A stretch of DNA of 64,000 nucleotides from Acidobacteriota bacterium. Its GTDB lineage: Bacteria > Acidobacteriota > Terriglobia > Terriglobales > Acidobacteriaceae. A model generated the notes under the pieces. It searched no databases. It was not told where the DNA came from and worked only from the letters and a program-made list of their open reading frames with translations. The position numbers were made by a program, and so were the translations under genes. The first letter of the stretch is position 1. Every line of letters starts with the position of its first letter. Of the stretch, positions 42,889 through 51,799 are shown piece by piece. Location of the stretch: NCBI GenBank assembly GCA_028872955.1, contig JAGWNX010000001.1:43281-107280 (forward strand), written 5' to 3'.

Positions 42889-44405
42889 CGCTCTCTGTCA
42901 TCCACGATGCGCTTACCCCCACCCTGGCTGTCTCTTTGCTATGCCTCCTGCTGAGCTTCCTGCTCAAGACGGGCCTGGGTTTCGGCTGCTCGTGGCTGAT
43001 GACGCGTTTTGCCACCTCGGCTGCGCAACGGTTTTCTATCTGGCTCACGTTCCTTGTGGCCTCGTCTGCTTACTGGGTTTATAGCCTGGCAGAGTTGACC
43101 CGAAGTCATGTTGCCCTGCTGCAGACCACGCCGACCTCACCGTTGCGCCTCTCGTGGACGATTCCAGCGGTCTACTCCAGCGGATTAGTCAACGTTACGG
43201 CGCTCGTGCTGGGCATCTATATGGTGCTCTTGCTCGGGGCAACCGCATTGGGCGTGCGCAACCGCATCCTGCTCTACCGCGCCACGCGCCTGCGTGAGCC
43301 GGCACCGGAGACCATGCAGCAGGTCTTCGCCACGGTTGCGGCAGAGACGGATACACCACGAGCCACCCTGTGGCTGCTGCCGGGCATTGACTCCCCCGCG
43401 ACTGCCGGCATTCTGCGACCGGGCGTGTACCTGCCCCTGGAGTCGCTGCTGCAGCCAGAGCAGGAGCTGGCCTCAATCCTGCGTCATGAGCTGACCCACG
43501 TCCGCCGTCGCGACTCCCTGTGGGAGCTGCTGTCGCGCGTGGCTCGCGCCCTGCTCTGCTTCCATCCGCTGGTGCATCGGGCGTTTGAAGCCATCCGCTT
43601 TGAGCGCGAGGTGGCCTGCGATATGGCCGTGGTGCACAGCGCACCTGAGCAGCGCGATCTGTACGCGGAGACACTGGTACGCTTTGGCTGGCGCAAGGCA
43701 ACGGACGACTCGGTCGGCATCGGGCTCACCTCGGCTTCATCCGTACTCAGCGCGCGCGTCCAGTGGATTCTGCGCGGCGAGCGCATCTACTCGCGTTGGT
43801 CGCGCCGGGCACGAACTCTGGTGAGCGCCGGCCTACTGTGGAGCTTCGCCGTCACAGCACCTGCGCTGCTGGTCGTCTTCCGCTTTGCCCCCATTCCGCA
43901 ACTCATCCGGCTGGAGAGCACCGTCGCCACCGAAGACGGCGGGACTGGGCATCACTCCCTGATGCACGGTCCGGAGCGAGCCACCGCCCTGGGACAACAC
44001 AGCCTCTCCCCCACGGTTGCAACCAGTAGCGCGCCGCGCACTGATCCGGATGCGCTGGCTGCGCAACGCTCGACAGATCACCATCTCTACCAGGTGCAGA
44101 ACGCCGACGAGCCGATGTCGAACCCTGCGGCAACAGCCGCCGCGACAGGCTCCGACCCCGAGTCTGCGCTGCAGAAGACATCCGGTCCATCCGGTTCGCT
44201 GGAGCATACTGCTGGAAGCGTCGCGATGGATACTGCAACCCAGGTGCTGTGGGGTGAGGGCCGCGAGAGCGAAGAGGAAGGCGTTGCTGGTATTGCACGT
44301 TCGGCAGGCTCGGCCTCAGCTCCGATACGGAGCGGCTCTCCTTCGGCACCAAGCCACGGAATCGGCACCGCGAGCGTACCGACCAGCCATGGCCCCCACA
44401 AGTAG
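42885..44405 (+). CDS. M56 (BlaR1-type) membrane metallopeptidase sensor without a penicillin-binding domain
   Basis: 506 residues. Helices at about 15-40, 50-68 and 100-125, then the cytoplasmic peptidase domain with zinc motif HELTH at 201-205 and the downstream Glu in RFEREVACD. A fourth helix (TLVSAGLLWSFAVTAPALLVV) is near residue 315. Instead of the beta-lactam-binding domain of BlaR1, the last 170 residues are a low-complexity, Ser/Ala/Thr/His-rich periplasmic tail ending in HGPHK. It should cleave or trigger cleavage of the coupled BlaI repressor. The inducing signal is unlikely to be a beta-lactam. Confidence 0.88.
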   Translation: MTLSVIHDALTPTLAVSLLCLLLSFLLKTGLGFGCSWLMTRFATSAAQRFSIWLTFLVASSAYWVYSLAELTRSHVALLQTTPTSPLRLSWTIPAVYSSGLVNVTALVLGIYMVLLLGATALGVRNRILLYRATRLREPAPETMQQVFATVAAETDTPRATLWLLPGIDSPATAGILRPGVYLPLESLLQPEQELASILRHELTHVRRRDSLWELLSRVARALLCFHPLVHRAFEAIRFEREVACDMAVVHSAPEQRDLYAETLVRFGWRKATDDSVGIGLTSASSVLSARVQWILRGERIYSRWSRRARTLVSAGLLWSFAVTAPALLVVFRFAPIPQLIRLESTVATEDGGTGHHSLMHGPERATALGQHSLSPTVATSSAPRTDPDALAAQRSTDHHLYQVQNADEPMSNPAATAAATGSDPESALQKTSGPSGSLEHTAGSVAMDTATQVLWGEGRESEEEGVAGIARSAGSASAPIRSGSPSAPSHGIGTASVPTSHGPHK

Positions 44406-44414
44406 CCGGTCCGC

Positions 44415-45917
44415 CTAGCGCGTACTCACCTGGAAGGGTGAAGCCGGCAGGCCCGCACCATTGAACAGCACGCAGACCGGACTGTTCTGCCAGCCATACC
44501 GCACCCGCACCGGGTGGGTGACCTGCGGACTGCGCACCACGATCGAGTTGCCCTCCACGTATGCCTCGGCTGGAACGAAATCACCGGTGACCCCGGCGAC
44601 TTCAAAGCCAGGCAACGAACTGCCCCTCACCACCAGGCCGCTGGCAGCGTGGCTAAACCACACCCGCACGGCTCCCTGTTCCGCATCGGCCTCCTGCACC
44701 AGCGGGCCGGAGTCTTCTACTGACTCGCCATAGGCCAGCGTGCGCGCCCACAGTGCCAGCCGATGCCCTACATCCGCCTTGTCTGTAGGATGCACATTGT
44801 CCGGGTTACCGATATCGACCGTCACGGCCATTCCCGTGTTGGCCAGCCCCAGGGCTCGCCGCTGCGCATCGCGCACGGTAGCCCAGTCCTCCTGCGGCGT
44901 GGACTTGAAGTTGGCAATCTGCACAAACAGGAACGGGAAGTCACCCTGTCCCCAGTGCTGGCGCCAGTCGCGGATCATGGTGGTGAAGACACGCTCGTAG
45001 AGCGGCGCGCGCTCCAGCGGGCTGTTGGACTCGCCCTGGTACCAGATCACGCCTTTGATGCCGAAGCCTGTGAGCGGTGCAATCATGCCGTTGTACAGCT
45101 CCCCCGGAGCCCAGAAGTCCAAGCCAGGATGCCATGGATAGGTGGGGACGGGTTTGCCTGCGGCCCGCGCATCCGCGATGCTCTGCCGCTCCCAAACATC
45201 GAGCTGACGGTTCCGCTCCTCGTCGTCGATCATCCTGGCTCGGGCGGCAAAGACGCCCATCAGCCCGGCGTCCTGCGAGAGCGCGTCCAGGCTCGTCCAC
45301 GCATCGGCCAGGGTTCCTCCCCAGGAGGATTCGATCACCCCCACCGGCACATGCTCACGCTCGCGAAGCTCGCGGGCAAAGTAGTAGGCAACGGCGGAGA
45401 ACTCCCGCGCAGTCTGCGGCGAGGCAGCCGCCCACGCGCTCACGCTGGCATCGTAGCGCGGATAGGTGGAGGGCTTGCGATCCACCTTCAGCAGGCGCAG
45501 GCTATCGTCGTGCACGGCTGCAATCTCCGCGTCCGGATGCTCCAGCTTGAACATCTCGAACTCCATGTTCGACTGGCCGCTGGCCACCCACACGTCGCCC
45601 ACCAGCACATCCTGCAACGTAATGCGATTGGTTCCGGCGATGGACATGGTGAACGGCCCGCCCGCGTCGCCCGGTGGCAGGCTCAGAGTCCAGTTGCCGA
45701 GTTCGTCGGCCGTCGTCTGCGCCCGGTCGCCGCGAAAGTCGACGGACACTGACTCGCCTGCAGCGGCGCGCCCCCAAACGTGCACCGGCTGGCCGCGCTG
45801 CACCACCATGTGATCGCTCAATACATGCGGCAGGCTTACCTCTGCCTGCATAGGCTGATCAAACAAGCCGGCCAGCAACACTACGCCAAGCCACGCCATG
45901 GGACGATTCCTTCGCAT
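44415..45917 (-). CDS. exported sialate O-acetylesterase family protein (SGNH carbohydrate esterase)
   Basis: 500 residues with a signal peptide (MAWLGVVLLAGLFDQPMQA). N-terminal beta-sandwich LPHVLSDHMVVQRGQPVHVWG, nucleophile block VWVASGQSNMEFEM, SSWGGTLADAWTS, GVIWYQGESN, and the catalytic Asp/His near DNVHPTDKADVGHRLA. Enzymes of this type deacetylate sialic acids or plant xylan and pectin; the latter is likelier here. The ATG has AAGGAG 5 nt upstream. It converges on the M56 gene with 9 nt between stops. Confidence 0.87.
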   Translation of the reverse strand: MRRNRPMAWLGVVLLAGLFDQPMQAEVSLPHVLSDHMVVQRGQPVHVWGRAAAGESVSVDFRGDRAQTTADELGNWTLSLPPGDAGGPFTMSIAGTNRITLQDVLVGDVWVASGQSNMEFEMFKLEHPDAEIAAVHDDSLRLLKVDRKPSTYPRYDASVSAWAAASPQTAREFSAVAYYFARELREREHVPVGVIESSWGGTLADAWTSLDALSQDAGLMGVFAARARMIDDEERNRQLDVWERQSIADARAAGKPVPTYPWHPGLDFWAPGELYNGMIAPLTGFGIKGVIWYQGESNSPLERAPLYERVFTTMIRDWRQHWGQGDFPFLFVQIANFKSTPQEDWATVRDAQRRALGLANTGMAVTVDIGNPDNVHPTDKADVGHRLALWARTLAYGESVEDSGPLVQEADAEQGAVRVWFSHAASGLVVRGSSLPGFEVAGVTGDFVPAEAYVEGNSIVVRSPQVTHPVRVRYGWQNSPVCVLFNGAGLPASPFQVSTR

Positions 45918-46005
45918 CGCAACTCCTTGCCGACGCGCGCTGCTGCAAGGCTAGAGGGTGGCGCGGGGCGACACCTTTATACACAACCTGCGCCTGCCGC
46001 GGCAG

Positions 46006-47268
46006 CTAGGGCACCAACTCCGTCGCAGTCGCCGCGCTGAGCTGATGCACCGCGAGCCAGGTTTGGGCGTAGGCATTCAACGCGCTGGAGGCCGTGGTTC
46101 GATAGTCACGGAGCGCGTCAAGGTAGTCGATCAGGGCAAGCCCGCCGTGTTCATAGGCAAACTGCGCGATGGAGAGCACGTCCTTGGACTCGTCGACATA
46201 GTGCATGTTGTAACGCTCGGCCAGCGCGTGAGCCGCTCGGTACGATACCCAGGCCTGCGCCACGTCCGAGTGGACCTGGTTGGCTACGGCACTCTGGGCA
46301 AAGCGCACGGACTGCGCCTGGTAGCGCGCCGTCGCCTTGTTGCCCTGATTGCGGTCAAACAAGCTCAACGGAATGCTGATACTGAAGCCAGCCGAGTTGT
46401 ACGTACCGCTGCGGTCATACTCGCCCTCCAGCGTGGGGTCTGGCAGCGCGTAGGCGTTTGCCAGCCGAACATTGGCGTCCGCAGCAGCAATCGCCGCCCC
46501 AGCTGCCTGCAGATCGGGTCGCGCCGCCATCGCCTTCTGGTCCAGGTCGGCAAGGGTGGCGTCTATCAGGGGCGGCTTCAGATCGCCGGTAATGTCGAAG
46601 CCATCTGTGGGCTGCGCCAGACCCATCAGAGTCTGCAACTGATAACTTGCCTGCTTCAGGTTGGCTTCAGCGTTTGCAGCATCACTCTCAAATTGAGCAA
46701 GCTGCAGATCAAGCCGTTCAAAGTCGAGCTTGCCGATGTCGCCAGCCTTGTAGCGCTCCTGGTTGATCGCCAGCTCGCGCTGAAAGTCCTTCAAGTTATC
46801 CTGCGCAAGCTGCAACAGCGCCTTGGCCAGCAGCATTGCCGTGAAGGCCTGCTTGACCGCGAGCACGGTCTGGCGCTTCGCATCCTCCAACTGGGCCGCG
46901 GTCTGCGTGGTGGTGGCACGGGCCGCAGCCAACCGCCACTGCCGCTTGCTGCCCAGCTCAAACAGACGGCTTACCTGGGCAGAGTAGGCATACGGATTGG
47001 ACGCGCCCTGCGCCGGCAGCGTGACATTGGTGCCGTACAGCGTGAAGGAGGGATTGGCGCGAACACCGGCCTGCACCTCCTGCGCCTGCACCGCCTGCAG
47101 ACTCTGCTGTGCGGCGTTCAGCGCAGGGTTATGAGTCCGCGCAGCGTCCAGCACCTGCTGCAGCGACATGGCCTGCGCCTGTAACCGCGGTGCGCCGGAG
47201 GCTGCGCAAACCGCTACCAGCAACAAGCCACCCAACACTCGAATTCGACAACGCTTCAGGACGCTCAA
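46006..47268 (-). CDS. TolC-family outer-membrane efflux protein (CzcC-like)
   Basis: 420 residues, outer-membrane channel of the tripartite pump. Signal peptide (LGGLLLVAVCAASGAPRLQAQ). Two OEP repeats of long alpha-helices, for instance QVLDAARTHNPALNAAQQSLQ near the N-terminus and the heptad-rich LDFERLDLQLAQFESDAANAE in the middle, consistent with a coiled tunnel. It begins at a TTG that overlaps the stop of the RND gene (TTGA), the last gene of a three-gene operon. Confidence 0.86.
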   Translation of the reverse strand: MSVLKRCRIRVLGGLLLVAVCAASGAPRLQAQAMSLQQVLDAARTHNPALNAAQQSLQAVQAQEVQAGVRANPSFTLYGTNVTLPAQGASNPYAYSAQVSRLFELGSKRQWRLAAARATTTQTAAQLEDAKRQTVLAVKQAFTAMLLAKALLQLAQDNLKDFQRELAINQERYKAGDIGKLDFERLDLQLAQFESDAANAEANLKQASYQLQTLMGLAQPTDGFDITGDLKPPLIDATLADLDQKAMAARPDLQAAGAAIAAADANVRLANAYALPDPTLEGEYDRSGTYNSAGFSISIPLSLFDRNQGNKATARYQAQSVRFAQSAVANQVHSDVAQAWVSYRAAHALAERYNMHYVDESKDVLSIAQFAYEHGGLALIDYLDALRDYRTTASSALNAYAQTWLAVHQLSAATATELVP

Positions 47269-50200
47269 TTCTCAAACTCCAGTTCCGGGGGCGGCAACAC
47301 GTCATGCGGCCGTGCGATCCACACATACAGCGTCGGCAGCAGAAACACATTGATGGCCAGCGCACCGATCAATCCGCCCACAATCACAATGGCAAAGGGG
47401 CGCTGCGAGTCTGAGCCGATGCCATGCGAGGTTGCCGCCGGCAACAGACCCAGCGTCGCCACCAGCATCGTCATCATGATGGGACGCAGGCGAAGCACCG
47501 CACCCTCCACGGCCGCCTTCTCGATCGTCATGCCGTGCACGCGAATCTGGTTGATGTACTCCAGCATAATGACGCCCGTCTGCACCGACACACCAAACAA
47601 CGCCAGAAAGCCGACGCCCGAGGAGACGCTGAAGTTGGTGTGGGACAGCAACAACGCAAGCAGTCCGCCGATGGGTGCCATGGCAACGTTCGCCAGAATC
47701 AAAGTCGCCCACTTGCCCGACTTGAACATCGTGTACAGGATGACAAAGATGATGATCAGCGTGATGGGCAACACAATCATCAAACGGCGCGAGGAGCGCT
47801 TCTGGCTGGCATACTCTCCGGCCCAGTCCAGCTTGTAGCCTGGCGGCAACGGCACCTCGCGGTTCACCTTGGCGATGGCCTCTTCCACCGTGCTGCCCAG
47901 GTCGCGGCCACGCACGCTGTATTTGATCGCTACATAGCGCTGTCCGCCTTCGCGATAGATCTCCTCGGCACCGTCCTGCATCTGCAGATGCGTCAACTGC
48001 GCCAGTGACACGCGTTCGCCACTCGGGGCCAGCAGACGAATGTTGTTGATCGCCTCCTGCGTGTCGCGATACTGCGGCAGGTAGCGCACGACCAGGTCGT
48101 AGCGTGCCTCGCCGCGCAGCACCTGCGAGACCGCATTGCCACCCACGGCCGTCTGAATCGCATCCTGCACATCGGCCACGTTGATGCCATACCGCGCCGC
48201 AGCCTGACGATCGACCACGAAGTTCAGGTTCGGCTGGCCGATGACGCGAAACAGGCCAAGGTCCTTGACCCCGCGCACGGTGCCCATGACACCGACGATC
48301 TGATCGCCAAGCGCTTCCAATTGCTTCAGGTCATCGCCATAGACTTTCACGGCGAGTTCGCCCTTCACACCGCTTACGGCCTCTTCCACGTTGTCTGAGA
48401 TCGGCTGCGAGAAGTTCCAGATCACACCGGGCATCTTCTGCAACTCACGGTTCATCGCGGCAATCAACTCTTCCTTGTTCTCGTGGAAGACGGGGCGCCA
48501 CTTATCCTTCGGCTTCAGATCGACGAAGTACTCCGTGTTGAAGAAGCCCGTGGTGTCGGTGCCATCATCCGGCCTTCCAATCTGGCTGGCAACTTGCGTC
48601 ACCTCAGGGAAGGAGGCAAGCACCACCCGCGCACGATTCATTACCTCGACGCCATTGGTGGGGCCTTCACTCGGCGCCAGGGTACCTCGTACCCAGATCG
48701 CGCCTTCGTCCAGATGCGGCAGAAACTCGGAGCCGATGACCCCGCTGAACATGAGAAACGCCGAGATGCCCAGCACACATACCGCTCCGCCCACCGTGGC
48801 TGCACGGTGTTCGATGGCCCACATCGCGGCGCGACGATACTGGTTGGTAAGCCAGGTCATGACGGGGTTATGCCACTCGCTTGCTCCGCGGGCGAACAGA
48901 AAGCTGGAGAGCACGGGAGCCAGCAGCATGGAGAAGATGAGCGCACCGGCCAGCGCGAAGGCCACTGTCCAGGCCATCGGCTTGAAGAGCCTGCCCTCAA
49001 CCGCCTGCAGCGTGAAGATAGGCAGGTACGCCGTGATGATGATGCCGATGGCGTAGAAGACGGGCCGCTGCACCTCGTGCGTCGCCTCGCGAATGCGTGC
49101 CAGCGTGGAGCGCCCCTGAGGATCAGGATGGCCAAGATGGCGAACGATATTCTCCACCATCACCACGGCGCCATCCACCACCATGCCGAAGTCCAGCGCG
49201 CCGAGCGACAGCAGGTTCGCCGGGATGTGCCGCAGATCAAGACAGATCGACGCGAACAGCAGCGCGAACGGAATCGTGAGCGAGACGATAAGCGCGCCAC
49301 GCACATTGCCCAGGAACAGAAACAGGACAATGACGACGAGGATGATGCCTTCCGTCAGGTTGTGCAGCACGGTGTGCGTGGTGTAATGCACCAGGTCGCT
49401 GCGATCCAGGTAGGGGATGATCTTCACGCCCGGCGGCAGCACATGATCATTCAGGTCCTTGATCTTCTCGTGTATGGCCTCCAGCGTCGGATCTTCATCC
49501 GCACCCTTCAGCAACAGCACAATGCCGTCCACCGTGTCGGCATCGTCGACGATCGTGCCGTCCTGTCGATGCTGCGCATAGCCCATCTTGCCCAGGCGGA
49601 TCTTCGCGCCCTGGCTCACTTCAGCCACATCCTGAATCCGCACAGGTGTGCCGTTCTGTGTCTTCAGCACCACCTGCTGAATATCGTGGATGTCCTGCAC
49701 CAGACCCACGGCGCGGATGTTGACCTGCTGCTCGCCCTGCTCAATAAAGTTGCCACCAGCGTTGATGTTGTTATTGGCCAGCGCCTGCTCTACCTGGCCG
49801 ATGCTCAGCCCATAGGCGATCAGTTTGTCGGGATCGACACGCACCTGGTACTCGCGCGTCATGCCGCCAAAGCTGGAGACATCCACCACGCCCGGCACGC
49901 TCTTGAACTGCTTTTCAATGGTCCAGTCCTCGAGAGACTTCAGCTCCATGTTGTCGTACGCGGGGTTCGTACTCGTCAGCCGATAAAAGAGGATCTGGCC
50001 TACTGGACTGAAGTCGGTGCCGATCTGCGGTTGCAATCCGGCGGGCAGGGTCACCTGGCTCAGCCGCTCCAGCACCTTCTCCCGATTCCAGTCGTTCACG
50101 GAGTCGTCGTCGAAGATGAGCGTCAAGCTTGAGAGCCCGGCCAGCGTGGTGGAGCGCAGGTGCACCATGTGCGGAATGCCTGCCATCTGGATCTCGATCG

Positions 50201-50402
50201 GGATAGTGACCTGCTGCTCCACCTCTTCCGCAGCGCGGCCCGGCCACTGCGTGATGATCTGCACGTAGTTATTCGCTACGTCGGGATACGCCTCCACCGG
50301 AAGATTGTGAAAGGACACAATGCCCCACGCGAAGAGCAGGATCGCCGCGCCAAGTACCAGCCACCGGTTGTCCAGCGCAAAGTCTACGATGCGTTTGATC
50401 AT
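47265..50402 (-). CDS. czcA: HME-type RND efflux pump, CzcA family
   Basis: 1045 residues, inner-membrane proton-driven exporter of heavy-metal cations. Twelve helices and two large periplasmic loops. In helix 4 the proton-relay stretch LDFGMVVDGAVVMVENI keeps the two Asp and one Glu that mark CzcA-like Zn/Co/Cd/Ni pumps, unlike the Cu/Ag CusA pattern. The start ATG shares one base with the stop of the fusion-protein gene (TAATG) and its stop overlaps the TolC start, so all three are coupled. Nickel or cobalt as substrate would matter for the lar genes nearby, but metal choice is not proven. Confidence 0.92.
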   Translation of the reverse strand: MIKRIVDFALDNRWLVLGAAILLFAWGIVSFHNLPVEAYPDVANNYVQIITQWPGRAAEEVEQQVTIPIEIQMAGIPHMVHLRSTTLAGLSSLTLIFDDDSVNDWNREKVLERLSQVTLPAGLQPQIGTDFSPVGQILFYRLTSTNPAYDNMELKSLEDWTIEKQFKSVPGVVDVSSFGGMTREYQVRVDPDKLIAYGLSIGQVEQALANNNINAGGNFIEQGEQQVNIRAVGLVQDIHDIQQVVLKTQNGTPVRIQDVAEVSQGAKIRLGKMGYAQHRQDGTIVDDADTVDGIVLLLKGADEDPTLEAIHEKIKDLNDHVLPPGVKIIPYLDRSDLVHYTTHTVLHNLTEGIILVVIVLFLFLGNVRGALIVSLTIPFALLFASICLDLRHIPANLLSLGALDFGMVVDGAVVMVENIVRHLGHPDPQGRSTLARIREATHEVQRPVFYAIGIIITAYLPIFTLQAVEGRLFKPMAWTVAFALAGALIFSMLLAPVLSSFLFARGASEWHNPVMTWLTNQYRRAAMWAIEHRAATVGGAVCVLGISAFLMFSGVIGSEFLPHLDEGAIWVRGTLAPSEGPTNGVEVMNRARVVLASFPEVTQVASQIGRPDDGTDTTGFFNTEYFVDLKPKDKWRPVFHENKEELIAAMNRELQKMPGVIWNFSQPISDNVEEAVSGVKGELAVKVYGDDLKQLEALGDQIVGVMGTVRGVKDLGLFRVIGQPNLNFVVDRQAAARYGINVADVQDAIQTAVGGNAVSQVLRGEARYDLVVRYLPQYRDTQEAINNIRLLAPSGERVSLAQLTHLQMQDGAEEIYREGGQRYVAIKYSVRGRDLGSTVEEAIAKVNREVPLPPGYKLDWAGEYASQKRSSRRLMIVLPITLIIIFVILYTMFKSGKWATLILANVAMAPIGGLLALLLSHTNFSVSSGVGFLALFGVSVQTGVIMLEYINQIRVHGMTIEKAAVEGAVLRLRPIMMTMLVATLGLLPAATSHGIGSDSQRPFAIVIVGGLIGALAINVFLLPTLYVWIARPHDVLPPPELEFEN

Positions 50403-51571
50403 TACTGCTCCAGCGAATTCTGAAGGTCGAGCGCCTTCGCCACTACTTGTTCGCCGGGGTTCAGGCCAGACAGAATCTCCTGCATACCGCCGTCCACCAT
50501 ACCTCCGGCATGTACCTCGCGACGACGAAACACGCCAGCCTGCTGCGGCACAAACACCCAGTCACGATCCTGCAGGTGCAGCACTGCCGTAGCCGGCACC
50601 ACCGTGTGCGACTCCGCCTGTCGGCCCTGAATCGTTGCCGTCGCAAACATACCCACACGCATCAACATGCCCGGGTTGCCTACCTCAATGCGCACCTTGG
50701 CCGTGCGAATCGTCGGATCGAGCACGGCACCAATGTCGCTCACCGTACCTTCAAACTGCCTATCCGGGTACGCCGTCAGGCGGATCTCCGCCTTCTGCCC
50801 CAGGTGTACGGAGGACAAGTCGTTCTCAAACACGTCGCACAGCACCCACACCCGCGACAGGTCCGCAATGGTAAATGCGTTGGGCGAGCCCGCCAGCGTG
50901 GCACCCGCAGCGCTGGCGTTGGTCACGTTCTGTGCCACAATCACGCCACTAACCGGCGCATACACCTTCACGGCGGCGCCAGGATTCTTCGGGTCAACCC
51001 CAAGTACCTTCAACTGCTGCTCCGCAGCGGTCAGGTCGGCCTTGGCATCCTGCTCGGCATTTTCGGCAACCTCGAGCTGCGCGCGCGGAATCGCGCCCTT
51101 GTCGTAGAGCAGGGTGGCACGATCCAACTGCACCTTGGCCAGACGCTCGTCATTGACTGCCTTGAGATACTGATTGAACGCACCCGAGACATCCGTGCTC
51201 TGCACCTCCATCAGCAGCTGGCCCTTGCGAACCGTATCTCCCAGGCGTGCAATCAGGTTCGTCACGCGACCGTTCGCCAGCGAGATCACGGGCACGGTTC
51301 GCGAGACATCCGGCGTCACCGTCCCGGTCACATGCAGCGTGGCTGCCGCCTGACGCTCCCCGGCCGTGGTCAGCGCAAAGCGCTCCGGTCGCTCCACCTG
51401 CACCAGGCTCACATCACCGGCGTGCACTACGGTCGCAGAGGGCGGGGCCTCAGCCTTTTCGTCCCTGCCCTCGCTCTTGCATCCAGTCATCAGCCCAGCG
51501 CCGACCAGAGCCAGCACACCGGCCAACAGCACTACACCACTCGCGCGCACTCTCGCTTGCATCTCCAACAT
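50402..51571 (-). CDS. RND membrane-fusion lipoprotein (CzcB/CusB-like)
   Basis: About 389 residues from ATG 51571, preceded by GGAAGAG. The frame extends to a TTG at 51598 without support. Lipobox LMTGC places the mature protein on the membrane. The adaptor order is visible: beta-barrel and lipoyl parts (GRVTNLIARLGDTVRKGQLLMEV), a coiled-coil hairpin (NDERLAKVQLDRATLLYDKG), the second lipoyl half (VYAPVSGVIVAQNV) and a C-terminal membrane-proximal domain. No His-rich metal-binding N-terminus is seen. It is the first gene of the pump operon. Confidence 0.88.
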   Translation of the reverse strand: MLEMQARVRASGVVLLAGVLALVGAGLMTGCKSEGRDEKAEAPPSATVVHAGDVSLVQVERPERFALTTAGERQAAATLHVTGTVTPDVSRTVPVISLANGRVTNLIARLGDTVRKGQLLMEVQSTDVSGAFNQYLKAVNDERLAKVQLDRATLLYDKGAIPRAQLEVAENAEQDAKADLTAAEQQLKVLGVDPKNPGAAVKVYAPVSGVIVAQNVTNASAAGATLAGSPNAFTIADLSRVWVLCDVFENDLSSVHLGQKAEIRLTAYPDRQFEGTVSDIGAVLDPTIRTAKVRIEVGNPGMLMRVGMFATATIQGRQAESHTVVPATAVLHLQDRDWVFVPQQAGVFRRREVHAGGMVDGGMQEILSGLNPGEQVVAKALDLQNSLEQ

Positions 51572-51672
51572 CGCAACTCTTCCCTGCCGGTCTTTCAACC
51601 TGCACTTTCTTGCGGGCTTTACCGTACTGCTCTCCGGTCACGCCGCAGGATGCATCCAGGCGGCAAGGCCAC

Positions 51673-51736
51673 CCTTAGTATAAGGAGTCAGGAATGTCTC
51701 ACCGGACTCTCTTTCTGACGCACCGGACTATCTTTC
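51673..51736 (-). promoter_or_regulatory. metal-pump promoter with tandem regulator repeats
   Basis: On the - strand a TATACT -10 (51678-51683) lies in CCTTAGTATAAGG (51673-51685), and the -35 position has no match to TTGACA. Two copies of CACCGGACTnTCTTTC (given on the + strand, 51700-51715 and 51721-51736) are exactly 21 bp apart, and the nearer one covers the -35 area. This is the layout of a promoter activated by a response regulator bound to one face of DNA. The divergent two-component genes are the obvious candidates. Confidence 0.6.
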
Positions 51737-51799
51737 GATAGCCTATGTCGTATCACCTCTGCAATGACGTAGCGTTAACTGGGAACTTCATTCTGATCT

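Noticed and set aside
47265..50402. Copper/silver CusA assignment for the RND pump.
   Set aside because: The helix-4 sequence has the DFG..VDG..VEN pattern of CzcA-type divalent-cation pumps, and no CusF-like or Met-rich protein is adjacent.
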